This document shows, in pieces, positions 18,733 to 26,686 of a DNA stretch of 64,000 bases; positions within the stretch are counted from its first letter, which is position 1, and the number at the start of each line of letters is the position of its first letter. The stretch comes from Myroides odoratimimus (GTDB taxonomy: Bacteria > Bacteroidota > Bacteroidia > Flavobacteriales > Flavobacteriaceae), in contig NZ_JACAKB010000001.1 of the NCBI RefSeq assembly GCF_030326305.1, positions 219,027 to 283,026 on the forward strand, given 5' to 3'. Both the position numbers and the translations under genes were made by a program. Under the pieces are notes generated by a model. That model did no database searches, was not told the origin of the DNA, and saw only the letters and a list, made by a program, of their open reading frames with translations.

Positions 18733-18790
18733 AATCAATGAATTTTAGGGTTAGTTATCTATAAAGATAAGTAAAAAAGCATTGATTATG
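18730..18790 (-). promoter_or_regulatory. Nested inverted repeats in the leucine dehydrogenase leader
   Basis: CATTGATTATG (18780-18790) and CATAATCAATG (18730-18740) are a perfect 11-bp inverted repeat, and the second arm contains the ATG. A small inner hairpin TTATCT/AGATAA (18755-18770) lies between them. As RNA on the minus strand the arms could pair and hide the start codon. No known riboswitch family is recognised. Confidence 0.4.
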
Positions 18791-18863
18791 AGTGTGGTAT
18801 GTTCTGTTTTTGATAGAAATAGAGATATCGCAATAGCAATTCCCTAATCAGAAAGTATATGAT

Positions 18864-18894
18864 AAAAAAAAATCCGCACACTTGCGGATTTTTT
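18864..18894 (-). terminator. Terminator after frr
   Basis: AAAAAATCCGCA pairs with TGCGGATTTTTT around a 4-nt loop. On the minus strand a run of nine U follows. It lies at the stop codon of frr. Confidence 0.88.
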
Positions 18895-19456
18895 AAACTT
18901 TCATGATTTCTGCTTCTTTTGCTGCAAGAATATCATCTATTTTTTTTACGTAACCATCAGTTAACTTCTGAACTCTCTCTTCAGCATCTTTACAGATATC
19001 TTCAGATGTTCCGTTTTTCTCTTCTTTTTTGATATCGTTATTTGCATCTTTACGAGCATTTCTGATACCTACTTTAGCATCATCCGCTTCAGATTTAGCT
19101 TGTTTAGCTAGATCTTTACGTCTTTCCTCTGTTAATGCAGGGATATTGATGATAATGTTGTCTCCGTTATTCATTGGATTTAAACCTAGATTAGCGATCA
19201 TAATTGCTTTTTCGATAGGTTGTAACATGTTTTTCTCCCATGGAGTAACAGTTAATGTACGTGCATCAGCTGCATTTACATTTGCTACTTGAGATAGTGG
19301 AGTTTGTGAACCGTAGTAGTCTACGAATACTGCTCCTAACATCTGTGGAGATGCTTTTCCAGCGCGGATGTTTAATAATGTTTTTTCTAAGTGAGCTACA
19401 GTATTGTCCATAGACTCTTTGGCAGCGTCGATTATTAAATTGATTTCTTCTGTCAT
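18893..19456 (-). CDS. frr: Ribosome recycling factor
   Basis: Splits post-termination ribosomes together with EF-G. At 187 aa it is close to the usual 185. The family features are the LEKTLLNIRAGKASPQML opening, the central domain II around YYGSQTPLSQVANV, and the helix ending LTDGYVKKIDDILAAKEAEI. It begins 9 nt after pyrH on the same strand, a conserved bacterial pairing, and ends in a strong terminator, so pyrH-frr form a two-gene operon. Confidence 0.97.
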   Translation of the reverse strand: MTEEINLIIDAAKESMDNTVAHLEKTLLNIRAGKASPQMLGAVFVDYYGSQTPLSQVANVNAADARTLTVTPWEKNMLQPIEKAIMIANLGLNPMNNGDNIIINIPALTEERRKDLAKQAKSEADDAKVGIRNARKDANNDIKKEEKNGTSEDICKDAEERVQKLTDGYVKKIDDILAAKEAEIMKV

Positions 19457-19465
19457 AACTATAGA

Positions 19466-20185
19466 TTAATTAACGTTTACGGATACAGTAGTTCCTACTG
19501 AATCTTCTCCTTGGCAAACTTTTAATAAATTATCTTGTTTATTCATATCGAATACTACGATTGGTAATTCATTTTCTCTACTTAGAGTAAATGCTGTAGT
19601 ATCCATTACATTTAGTCCTTTTGTTAAACAATCGCTGAAAGAGATTTTTTCAAATTTAACTGCTGTTGGATCTTTTTCTGGATCAGCTGTATAAACACCA
19701 TCCACTCTTGTTCCTTTTAAGATTACATCAGCATTAATCTCTACTCCTCTTAATACAGCAGCTGTATCAGTAGTGAAGTAAGGGTTACCTGTACCAGCAC
19801 CGAAGATTACGATTCTTCCTTTTTCTAAGTGGCGAACAGCTCTTCTTTTGATATAAGGTTCTGCTACAGCCTCTATTTTTAAGGCAGTCTGTAATCTAGT
19901 TAACATTCCAGCAGCTTCTAATGCTCCTTGTAATGCCATACCATTGATAATGGTAGCAAGCATTCCCATGTAGTCACCTTGTACTCGGTCCATCCCTACA
20001 TTTGCTCCAGCAACGCCTCTAAAAATATTTCCTCCACCTATTACAATCGCAATTTCAACACCTAAATCGTGAACTTTTTTTACTTCAGCAGCATACTCTG
20101 CTAATTTCTTAGGATCAATACCATATTGTTGATCTCCCATTAAGGCTTCTCCACTTAATTTTAGTAGAATTCTTTTGTACTTCAT
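19466..20185 (-). CDS. pyrH: UMP kinase
   Basis: Hexameric bacterial UMP kinase of the amino-acid kinase fold, making UDP from UMP and ATP. The motifs are [13 protein letters not shown] near the N-terminus, the phosphate-binding [27 protein letters not shown] for nucleotide binding, and [17 protein letters not shown]. The length of 239 aa is normal. The ATG at 20185 is preceded by a -7 box (CAAATATA on the plus strand, 20209-20216) 24 nt upstream. frr follows after 9 nt. Confidence 0.97.
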   Translation of the reverse strand: MKYKRILLKLSGEALMGDQQYGIDPKKLAEYAAEVKKVHDLGVEIAIVIGGGNIFRGVAGANVGMDRVQGDYMGMLATIINGMALQGALEAAGMLTRLQTALKIEAVAEPYIKRRAVRHLEKGRIVIFGAGTGNPYFTTDTAAVLRGVEINADVILKGTRVDGVYTADPEKDPTAVKFEKISFSDCLTKGLNVMDTTAFTLSRENELPIVVFDMNKQDNLLKVCQGEDSVGTTVSVNVN

Positions 20186-20208
20186 TGAAAGATATTTTTA
20201 AAGTTTTG

Positions 20209-20216
20209 CAAATATA
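20209..20216 (-). promoter_or_regulatory. pyrH -7 promoter box
   Basis: TATATTTG on the minus strand fits TAnnTTTG, 23 nt before the pyrH start codon. No clear -33 element. Confidence 0.5.
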
Positions 20217-20230
20217 AAGATTATATGCTT

Positions 20231-21028
20231 CTATGGAATAGCTTTTTTAAAAATATGTTGATTCTCTTCGAATGTCTGTTTTGCCGTTTGATATCCTAAG
20301 TCATAAATCTCATCCATTTTCTTCTTACTACGTTCAAAGGTAGAGTAGAGCGTTAGCTCTTTGGGCTCTATAAGCCAGTCACATAGTTTGCCTAACTTAG
20401 CGTTGTTTATCGTAGTCATCAGCTCATATGCTCTGAATGTCACTGATCGTATAGATGTTAGACTATCAGCAGTTACTTGTTGTATTGGCGTTACATTGCT
20501 CCCGATGATGTAATCGCATTTACCTTTTAGTAATTCGATTGGAAAGTTATTGATAATCCCTCCGTCACTATATATTTTATTGCCAATTTGATATGGTGAA
20601 AATACACCAGGGAATGCACTAGATGCTAGGATTGCATCTACTATCTTTGTCTTTTTATTAAATACGTGCAATTTGCCACTGACGATATCAGTAGCGTTGA
20701 TGTATACAGGTATGTCTAAGTCACCAATGGTCAGGTCACTAAACACTTTATTCAAATATTTGTCAAAAGCGTTTACATCCATTAACCCTGCTTTTTTTAA
20801 AGTAAAGTGTTGCCAGTTAAAGATATTAACAGACTTAAAGAACATCAATATTTCTTTTGGTTCTATGCCTCTTGCGTATAATGAAGATACTATAGAACCA
20901 GCACTAGTACCTGCTAGATAGTTTGGTTTGATCTGTTGTTCGTCTAAGAACTGTAATACTCCTGCATGGGCTATACCTTTATAACCACCACCTGATAGCA
21001 CTAATCCGATTTTGGTTTTATGTATCAT
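20231..21028 (-). CDS. Patatin-like phospholipase
   Basis: Ser/Asp-dyad lipid acyl hydrolase of the RssA/NTE branch, 265 aa, with no signal peptide, so probably cytoplasmic or membrane-peripheral. The three patatin blocks are intact: the oxyanion hole LVLSGGGYKGIAHAGVL, the nucleophile elbow GTSAGS (Ser near 43), and DGG in YSDGGIINNFP (Asp near 155). A conserved ASSAFPGVFSPY segment precedes the Asp. The substrate is unknown. It reads in the same direction as pyrH but ends 45 nt before it, where pyrH has its own promoter box. Confidence 0.9.
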   Translation of the reverse strand: MIHKTKIGLVLSGGGYKGIAHAGVLQFLDEQQIKPNYLAGTSAGSIVSSLYARGIEPKEILMFFKSVNIFNWQHFTLKKAGLMDVNAFDKYLNKVFSDLTIGDLDIPVYINATDIVSGKLHVFNKKTKIVDAILASSAFPGVFSPYQIGNKIYSDGGIINNFPIELLKGKCDYIIGSNVTPIQQVTADSLTSIRSVTFRAYELMTTINNAKLGKLCDWLIEPKELTLYSTFERSKKKMDEIYDLGYQTAKQTFEENQHIFKKAIP

Positions 21029-21185
21029 AATTTTAATGTTTAAGCACGTCTAAAATGATCTATATCTATCAGAATATACATTATCTTAAGCTATTAACGA
21101 TCTAAGCATGTCGTTTAGGCGCTAAATTTGCTTGGACAATTTATCTCCCTGACTTTTGTCATCATTTTATTTGCTGTAAAAGGTT

Positions 21186-21193
21186 TATCTTTG
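21186..21193 (+). promoter_or_regulatory. -7 promoter box of the thioredoxin-fold gene
   Basis: TATCTTTG fits TAnnTTTG, 28 nt before the ATG at 21222, in the 193-bp divergent gap with the patatin gene. Confidence 0.5.
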
Positions 21194-21221
21194 GTAATAA
21201 CAAACAATAAAAGTACACAAA

Positions 21222-21821
21222 ATGATAAACATTGATTCAAAATACATTGACAAAAGTTTTAGTTATACTGAATTTAGACAATTTGTTACTGATGCATTGA
21301 CTAATGATAAAGCTTCTTTAGAACTTAGCGATGATTATTTAGCTTATGCAGAGTTGAACGAAGCTAGGCTACATCGCTTAGACAAGACGATGAAAGTAGA
21401 AGAAGAAGTCGCTGCTAAATTGGCAAATCTGAAGAAAAAGTATACTTGGATAGTGATAACAGAATGTTGGTGTGGTGATGCAGCTCAGATAGTTCCTATC
21501 CTAAATAAGATGGCTGAAGTAGCTCCTAACATTGAGATGAGATTAGTACTAAGAGATAAAAACCTAGAGCTAATGGATGCTTTCTTAACGAATGGAGGTA
21601 GAGCTATCCCAAAGTTGATCATCGTAGAACAAGATACACTTAATGTATTAGGACACTGGGGACCAAGACCTGCCTTAGGACAAAAAGTAGTGACAGATTA
21701 TAAAGCTGCTCATGGTGTAGTGGACGAAGCAGGTAAGGTAGAACTACAGAAGTGGTACACTAAAGATAAAGGACATGAAGTACAAAAAGAAGTAATAGAG
21801 TTAATGACATCTTTTGAATAA
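21222..21821 (+). CDS. Thioredoxin-family protein
   Basis: 199 aa, no signal peptide. The thioredoxin fold is indicated by the beta strand WIVITECWCGDA, where Cys-Trp-Cys-Gly-Asp replaces the usual WCGPC, followed by helix QIVPILNKMAE and the cis-Pro segment GGRAIPKLIIV. This is the pattern of the small bacterial family with a WCGDA motif, whose partners are not known. Since the CxxC second cysteine is missing from its normal place, the usual dithiol mechanism is doubtful; the Cys pair with one residue between could still be redox-active. It is a single-gene unit with its own promoter box and a strong terminator. Confidence 0.8.
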   Translation: MINIDSKYIDKSFSYTEFRQFVTDALTNDKASLELSDDYLAYAELNEARLHRLDKTMKVEEEVAAKLANLKKKYTWIVITECWCGDAAQIVPILNKMAEVAPNIEMRLVLRDKNLELMDAFLTNGGRAIPKLIIVEQDTLNVLGHWGPRPALGQKVVTDYKAAHGVVDEAGKVELQKWYTKDKGHEVQKEVIELMTSFE

Positions 21822-21869
21822 TAACTAAAAAACGCTCTTTCAGACTTGTGAAAGAGCGTTTTTTAGTTA
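21822..21869. terminator. Strong bidirectional terminator
   Basis: A 20-bp perfect stem (21822-21841 with 21850-21869) and an 8-nt loop start one base after the stop of the thioredoxin-fold gene. Six A and six T lie inside the stem, so it can act in both directions. Confidence 0.88.
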
Positions 21870-21946
21870 TTATAAATAGATGATTTACAGTCTCACTAAA
21901 GTAATCTGTAGTCAATAGAGTAATGGTTTGAGCACTGTGAGTAAAA

Positions 21947-22570
21947 CTATCTAACGATAGGACCTATGATGTTTAGTCTAGGATCTAATGACATTCCTGC
22001 TGGATTACAGCCAGGCGCCCCTTCAGGTATAGTTTGTCCTAATTTTTCAAAGTATGTTGCCCATACAGGGAATGTTTCTTTAGTGTATTTTGATTTATAC
22101 GTCATTGGGTATAGGTAGAAGAAACTCTTATTCTTATTAGATACTTTAAAGGCTTCATATATAAGCTCCGAACAATAGTATTTACCATTAGCATATAGAT
22201 AATTATCATCATAAGGAACACCTACTTGTTTTATAGCAAATTCTTTTGCTGCAGGAATTAGTTTGGTCAACTTACCTTTTAGACGGCCTATGTACATAGG
22301 CTCTTTTGTTTTGTTTAGAAAGTCCTCCATTGGCGTAATACATACCTCAGGCCAAGTCGCTTCTATGACTTGTAGACTGCCTTCGTGTTCTATAACCATT
22401 CCCATATGGTTAAAATTTAAATCATTATAACCAAAAGTTACTTCGTTTATAGCATCACATAAAGGACCACAATCTATATTTTGGAAGATAAGGTCACCTT
22501 CTTGGTATTCTGTTTTTTGTCCCCAAGATAGTTGTGTTATGAAAACAAATAGAAAAAGTATATTACGCAT
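21947..22570 (-). CDS. YiiX-like NlpC/P60-superfamily cysteine hydrolase, exported
   Basis: 207 aa with a signal peptide (MRNILFLFVFITQLSWG, then Q). The mature protein shows the permuted NlpC/P60 (YiiX/YebB) arrangement: EGDLIFQNIDCG, the His in NFNHMGMVIEH near residue 57, and later the Cys in KYYCSELIYEAF near 133. Related proteins cleave amide bonds in peptidoglycan or on lipids, but the substrate of this family is not established. It is monocistronic, and the bidirectional terminator at 21822-21869 lies downstream. Confidence 0.8.
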   Translation of the reverse strand: MRNILFLFVFITQLSWGQKTEYQEGDLIFQNIDCGPLCDAINEVTFGYNDLNFNHMGMVIEHEGSLQVIEATWPEVCITPMEDFLNKTKEPMYIGRLKGKLTKLIPAAKEFAIKQVGVPYDDNYLYANGKYYCSELIYEAFKVSNKNKSFFYLYPMTYKSKYTKETFPVWATYFEKLGQTIPEGAPGCNPAGMSLDPRLNIIGPIVR

Positions 22571-22881
22571 AAGTTATTTTTTAGTCCAAAATAAACTGTA
22601 AAGATGAGCAGCAGTAGTAATTGATAATAGAAATCTACAGTAGCTATATCATCACGCTAATATTATATAAGAGGTGATGAGAGAATGGTAGAATACAATT
22701 AATTCAGCTATTTTATCTATCGCTTATTTTGGTTTTAGGCAAAGATAGGAGGAACATTACTGATTTTCAAATCGTTTTAGCTATTAGTATACGTGGTTTA
22801 CTCATAAAAAGTCATGCTTTACTTATTTGTGGTGGGGGGAGTGTATTAGTATGTCTATTTTCGTGTTTAGAAAAAAATGTT
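22571..22881. other. Divergent intergenic region
   Basis: 311 bases between the YiiX-like gene (minus) and the small lipoprotein gene (plus). An open frame in phase with the lipoprotein extends through part of it, but its composition is not protein-like and the lipoprotein signal starts at 22882. No promoter box is convincing; I see nothing else in it. Confidence 0.45.
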
Positions 22882-23250
22882 ATGTCGTTGATTTTAAATA
22901 GAAAAAAGAAGGTTTTATCTATATTAGGTCTTTTGCTTTTACTAGGATGTAATAAAACTAAGGAGGAGCCAAAAGGAATTGAAGATTATCAAGAGTTAGA
23001 TAAAATGGAATATATACATCCAGAGAAAGAAAGTGAATTGTCATTCTTTTTCGTGGAAGGTATGGATCGTGAAGGCTTGCATTATACAGGTGAAGTAAAG
23101 CTAAAAGGAGATGTCGGTGCAGGGTATATAGCGAGTGATAGTTTAGGTGTTAGATTCTATATAGAGATAGAGCGCTCTCAGGAGGGAGGACTCTTAGGTA
23201 TGGATACAAATGGCAATGTTTATCAACTTGCTTTTAAGAGGGAAGAATAA
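22882..23250 (+). CDS. Small lipoprotein of unknown function
   Basis: 122 aa. The start is placed at ATG 22882, which gives a normal lipoprotein signal: Lys/Arg-rich NRKKK, hydrophobic VLSILGLLLLL and lipobox LLGC. A start 51 codons upstream is possible but would bury this signal behind a second hydrophobic stretch. The mature part is short, acidic near the front (EEPKGIEDYQELDKMEY) and probably beta-rich (GLHYTGEVKLKGDVGAGYI). No family is recognised. It is not in an operon. Confidence 0.6.
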   Translation: MSLILNRKKKVLSILGLLLLLGCNKTKEEPKGIEDYQELDKMEYIHPEKESELSFFFVEGMDREGLHYTGEVKLKGDVGAGYIASDSLGVRFYIEIERSQEGGLLGMDTNGNVYQLAFKREE

Positions 23251-23326
23251 AAGACATGATGATTAGGTTGTGTATTTAGTACACCATGAGTATTGAAAAT
23301 AAAAATAAGCCATTATGCTTATTCAT

Positions 23327-24352
23327 TCACTCTCTCTGTTCCTCCTCAGCCTTCAGTGCTTCTAAGATAGAGCGCGCTTCATAGATCACACCTTCATGCG
23401 CATTATCACTAGAAGGCAAAGGCTCTCTAGACTTTATTTCTTTTATGATTTTCTTTCTGACTTGACGGATGAGTCCAGGTGGTAATTCTTTTTTAGTTTC
23501 GGATTCTTCTTCCATAAGTGGGATAGGAGGTGATGATTCACTTACACTATCTGTTATAGATACAAGTGTTCCCCTGTTCTCAGTTCCCTCGTTTTCTGTT
23601 TTCCCGTTATCCGTTTCCCCATTCCCCGTAGGTCTGTTCCCCATTTCCTCGTTCCTAGTTTCACCGTTCCCAGTTTCCCCGTTACCTGTTTTCTGTTCTC
23701 CATTTTCTGCTTCTAAGATCCCGTGAAAGCAACTTGTGCTATGTACACTACCGTCTTCTGCTTTCCACATACTCCATAGATAAACTTTCCCTTGTTGCCA
23801 TCCATTAGGTAGACTGAAATGAGCATATCTGTCTTTGCGTTGTCCGATAGTAGGGATGCTAATGAATTTGTCTAGTTCTTCGTGATACGCCATGATCGTC
23901 AGTGCGTCTGTATCGAGCGTCAGGGGATTGATCAGATGATTATCCCATTGCACTTTTAGCTTTCCAGTTTTGAGCATGCTTATTTTTTTAATCACAGCAG
24001 GAGCGAGGGTTCCGATAGAGAGCAGCACCTTGTCTATTTGTATGTATTGTTCCTCTTCATGCATTGTGATGCCCTGCTTCATCAGCCTAGAAATCATTTG
24101 TTCTTTTCCCGACATCCATTTCTCCCCATTATACACCGCAGGACAATGCGCATTGACAAAATCCTTGAATTTACTAGCAAAGGTAGATACCAGGCTCATC
24201 TTATCCCATTGTTTTAACTGCTTCTCAGTTGCTTTCTTACTTGATTTTAGTGGCTTAGCGCGGAGTATATTCCTTCCTCTCCACAGTACACCTACTACGG
24301 TTCCTACCTTTCCTACTACAGCACCTAATATTCCTTCTTTGATTTCTGCCAT
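23327..24352 (-). CDS. DUF6266 family protein with C-terminal pentapeptide repeats
   Basis: Function unknown. The first 210 residues match DUF6266 as I know it from Bacteroidota: a Gly-rich start (KEGILGAVVGKVGTVVGVLW), RGRNILRAKP, then about 150 residues of probable beta sandwich. After residue 220 there are eight consecutive pentads of the form T-x-N-x-x (such as TGNGE, TRNEE, TDNGK, TENEG), 15 bp each in DNA, up to about residue 260. A charged tail with EEEQRE follows. No signal peptide is seen, and no phage or secretion genes are nearby. The base composition is somewhat richer in GC than the neighbours, which may indicate acquisition. Confidence 0.7.
   Translation of the reverse strand: MAEIKEGILGAVVGKVGTVVGVLWRGRNILRAKPLKSSKKATEKQLKQWDKMSLVSTFASKFKDFVNAHCPAVYNGEKWMSGKEQMISRLMKQGITMHEEEQYIQIDKVLLSIGTLAPAVIKKISMLKTGKLKVQWDNHLINPLTLDTDALTIMAYHEELDKFISIPTIGQRKDRYAHFSLPNGWQQGKVYLWSMWKAEDGSVHSTSCFHGILEAENGEQKTGNGETGNGETRNEEMGNRPTGNGETDNGKTENEGTENRGTLVSITDSVSESSPPIPLMEEESETKKELPPGLIRQVRKKIIKEIKSREPLPSSDNAHEGVIYEARSILEALKAEEEQRE
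23570..23695 (-). repeat. 15-bp minisatellite inside the DUF6266 gene
   Basis: About eight imperfect copies of a 15-bp unit (plus strand example GTTTCCCCGTTACCT) encode the pentapeptide repeat. Copies such as GTTTCACCGTTCCCA and GTTTCCCCATTCCCC differ at a few positions. Confidence 0.75.
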
Positions 24353-24916
24353 GATTTCTTTGTTTTTTGGTTATTACAAGGTATAAAATACTGATATGAT
24401 ATTATTTAACTGTTCAAACAATCGATAAAAAAGATCATCCTAGCACACATCACACTTCATAAAAATAAGAACATGAAATGAAGAATATCAAAGCGAATGA
24501 TTTCGTCTTGTAGAGAACTTATTTTGACTGCTGTATGACCGTATTAAGTTTTCATAAAAGAAGAATAGAAGATGTATAAAAGAACTATTCTTGGGCAAAA
24601 GTTACTTTAAACCCGTTATAGTCCTAGTATAGTCCTATAATTGTCCAAGGAAAGGCTGTTATACCGCAGTTTTGTTGACGTTATCAAAAGGTTGGTGTGA
24701 TTTTGGGTTTTATTAAACAGTTGATATTTAATTTTTTATGAAATTATGTAACTAAAAAAGTTTTGAAAAAAATAACTCTTTATAAGGCGTTACTCTTCTT
24801 CAAGGAGGAATAGGGGATGGAAATAAGAGAAATGAGAGTAGGGGACTTGTTTTTTGAGGTATAATCAGAGTGAAAATAGAAAAAAGTATTTTTAAATTTT
24901 GGGTAATTCTGTGAGG
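24353..24916. other. Gene desert with a short 11-bp tandem repeat
   Basis: No protein-coding frame or RNA gene is seen. At 24615-24647 three tandem 11-mers occur: GTTATAGTCCT, AGTATAGTCCT and a degenerate ATAATTGTCCA. The rest is AT-rich with no clear structure. Confidence 0.5.
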
Positions 24917-24954
24917 GTAGTGTAAGTCACGGATTATAAATCCGCGACAACGAG
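24917..24954. repeat. REP-like palindromic element, copy 1
   Basis: 38-bp element starting GTAGTGTAAGTCACGG. Its core GTCACGGATT-ATA-AATCCGCGAC is an inverted repeat with one mismatch. It differs from copy 2 at only one base (24945). Confidence 0.7.
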
Positions 24955-25002
24955 TGTGTAGGATGTGATTCTTCACAAGCTCAGTATGACATCGGAAGAG
25001 GA

Positions 25003-25040
25003 GTAGTGTAAGTCACGGATTATAAATCCGTGACAACGAG
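25003..25040. repeat. REP-like palindromic element, copy 2
   Basis: Same orientation as copy 1, 86 bp further on. The core GTCACGGATT-ATA-AATCCGTGAC is a perfect 10-bp inverted repeat. It carries the same flanks GTAGTGTAA and AACGAG. Confidence 0.72.
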
Positions 25041-25114
25041 ATAGACTGTGATTGATATAGTAAGCTACGCGATATCACGATATAACGAATTACTTCACAG
25101 TTCACAGAAAAACA

Positions 25115-25144
25115 AAAAAGCCACAAGATATCTTGTAGCTTTTT
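25115..25144 (-). terminator. Terminator after truB
   Basis: The palindrome ACAAGATATCTTGT (25123-25136), flanked by AAAAAGCC/AGCTTTTT, lies just after the truB stop and is followed by TTTTTTGTTTTT on the minus strand. Confidence 0.82.
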
Positions 25145-25146
25145 GA

Positions 25147-25863
25147 TTATATATTGTCAGCGATTGCTTTTAATACTTGTTCTTCGAACTCTTCCGGAGT
25201 GATGGCGTTGATGACATCGAAGTCTCCGATTTTGGTTCTGCGCAGGGCGCTTAGGTGTGCTCCAGAGTTTACTTTGTTTCCAAAATCATAAGCTAGAGAG
25301 CGGATATAAGTTCCTTTAGAACACACGACTCTAAAATCAACATTAGGAAGGGCTGTCTGTGTTAATTCAAACTCTTCTATGGTGATAGGTCTAGTCGCTA
25401 TCTCTACTTCTTCTCCTTTGCGAGCGTGTTCATACAGGCGTTTGCCATCTTTCTTAAGCGCAGAGAAGATAGGAGGACGTTGTTCTGTAGTTCCCATAAA
25501 GGATAGTCTTGCCTCTTCTAACAGTGCTTCTGTGATATGTTCTGTAGGGAAGGTCTGGTCTATCTCTGTCTCTAAGTCATAAGATGGAGTAGTTCCTCCT
25601 AGTGTGATTGTCCCAGTATATTCTTTTATTTGTCCTTGTAATTCACTGATTTGTTTTGTGGATTTACCTGTACAGATGATAAGAAGTCCAGAGGCTAAAG
25701 GATCTAAAGTTCCTGCATGACCTACTTTAATCTTTTTTAAGTCAAAGTGTTTTTTTAATAGCCATTTAATTTTGTTTACTGCTTGGAATGACGACCAGTG
25801 CAGCGGTTTGTCTATTAATAGTATTTGCCCACTCTGAAAGGCTTCAGTATTGTATTGTATCAT
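25147..25863 (-). CDS. truB: tRNA pseudouridine(55) synthase
   Basis: Makes pseudouridine 55 in the T-loop of tRNAs. The catalytic motif GHAGTLDPLASGLL places the catalytic Asp at residue 54, with the supporting motif LLIDKPLHWSSFQAVNKIK before it and CSKGTYIRSLAYDFG later. The length of 238 aa is short but usual for Bacteroidota, which lack part of the PUA-containing C-terminus. It is the last gene of the set ftsX, DUF3098, uppP, truB, starting 2 nt after uppP and ending at a terminator. Confidence 0.96.
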   Translation of the reverse strand: MIQYNTEAFQSGQILLIDKPLHWSSFQAVNKIKWLLKKHFDLKKIKVGHAGTLDPLASGLLIICTGKSTKQISELQGQIKEYTGTITLGGTTPSYDLETEIDQTFPTEHITEALLEEARLSFMGTTEQRPPIFSALKKDGKRLYEHARKGEEVEIATRPITIEEFELTQTALPNVDFRVVCSKGTYIRSLAYDFGNKVNSGAHLSALRRTKIGDFDVINAITPEEFEEQVLKAIADNI

Positions 25864-25865
25864 TC

Positions 25866-26672
25866 TTATTTAAGATATCCGAAGTATAATAATAGTATAG
25901 CTCCAGCTATAATTCTGTAGTATCCCCAAGGTTTAAAACCGTATTTTTTAATGATGCCGATAAAGAATTTAATAGCGATAATCGATACGATAAAGGCAAG
26001 TACATTTCCTAATAAGAATAATTTCATATTATCAGGATTGTCTAGAAGTATCTCATATCCTATTCTTCCTGATTCATATTTCTTAAGTACAATAGAGTAC
26101 ACAGTCACAGCAGCCATAGTAGGTACTGCTAAGAAGAATGAGAACTCTGCAGCTACTTGTCTAGAAAGCCCTTGTTGCATACCTCCAATGATAGATGCAG
26201 CAGAACGGCTCGTACCTGGCATCATCGCAAGACACTGCCAAAACCCGATAGTAACAGCTTGTCTAACAGTAATGTCTTCTTCACGTACGGTCTTAGGGTT
26301 CTTAAAGTACTTGTCTATAAAGATTAATACAAAACCACCAATAATCAACATAATCGCGATGTAGATAGTCTCTCCTAATACCTTGTCAATAGCTTCGTCA
26401 AATAATTTTCCTAATACTAAAGCAGGGATAACTGCTAAGACTAATTTTTTATAGAAGTTCAGTTTACTAAAGTCAAAGAACTTTCTCCAGTATAGAGCCA
26501 CTACGGCTAGGATAGCTCCAAACTGTATAGCTGTTTGAAATAATTTTACGAATTCGTCTTCTTGAATACCATAAGCAGAACTTACGAATATCATATGCGC
26601 AGTAGAAGATACTGGTAGATACTCTGTTAATCCTTCTACTATGGCTAGGAGGATAGCTTGTATTAAATCCAT
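25866..26672 (-). CDS. uppP: Undecaprenyl-diphosphatase (BacA family)
   Basis: Integral membrane enzyme that dephosphorylates undecaprenyl diphosphate to recycle the lipid carrier of peptidoglycan synthesis; it confers bacitracin tolerance. The two signatures are present: EGLTEYLPVSSTAH near the N-terminus (Glu13, Glu17, His26) and PGTSRSAASI in the middle. About seven to eight hydrophobic segments cover its 268 aa. It lies 14 nt after the DUF3098 gene and 2 nt before truB, so it belongs to the ftsX operon. Confidence 0.96.
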   Translation of the reverse strand: MDLIQAILLAIVEGLTEYLPVSSTAHMIFVSSAYGIQEDEFVKLFQTAIQFGAILAVVALYWRKFFDFSKLNFYKKLVLAVIPALVLGKLFDEAIDKVLGETIYIAIMLIIGGFVLIFIDKYFKNPKTVREEDITVRQAVTIGFWQCLAMMPGTSRSAASIIGGMQQGLSRQVAAEFSFFLAVPTMAAVTVYSIVLKKYESGRIGYEILLDNPDNMKLFLLGNVLAFIVSIIAIKFFIGIIKKYGFKPWGYYRIIAGAILLLYFGYLK

Positions 26673-26686
26673 TTAATGTAGTTATA

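Noticed and set aside
22729-22881. N-terminal extension of the small lipoprotein to 22729
   Set aside because: It would place a second hydrophobic segment before a complete lipoprotein signal and has no protein-like composition; the ATG at 22882 is better.
23970-24386. 138-codon plus-strand open frame over the start of the DUF6266 gene
   Set aside because: Antisense to the conserved DUF6266 N-terminus; Cys/Ser/Leu-rich shadow translation.
24917-25040. CRISPR or IS inverted ends for the 38-bp pair
   Set aside because: Only two direct copies with one 48-bp spacer, no transposase and no target duplication; a REP-like element fits better.
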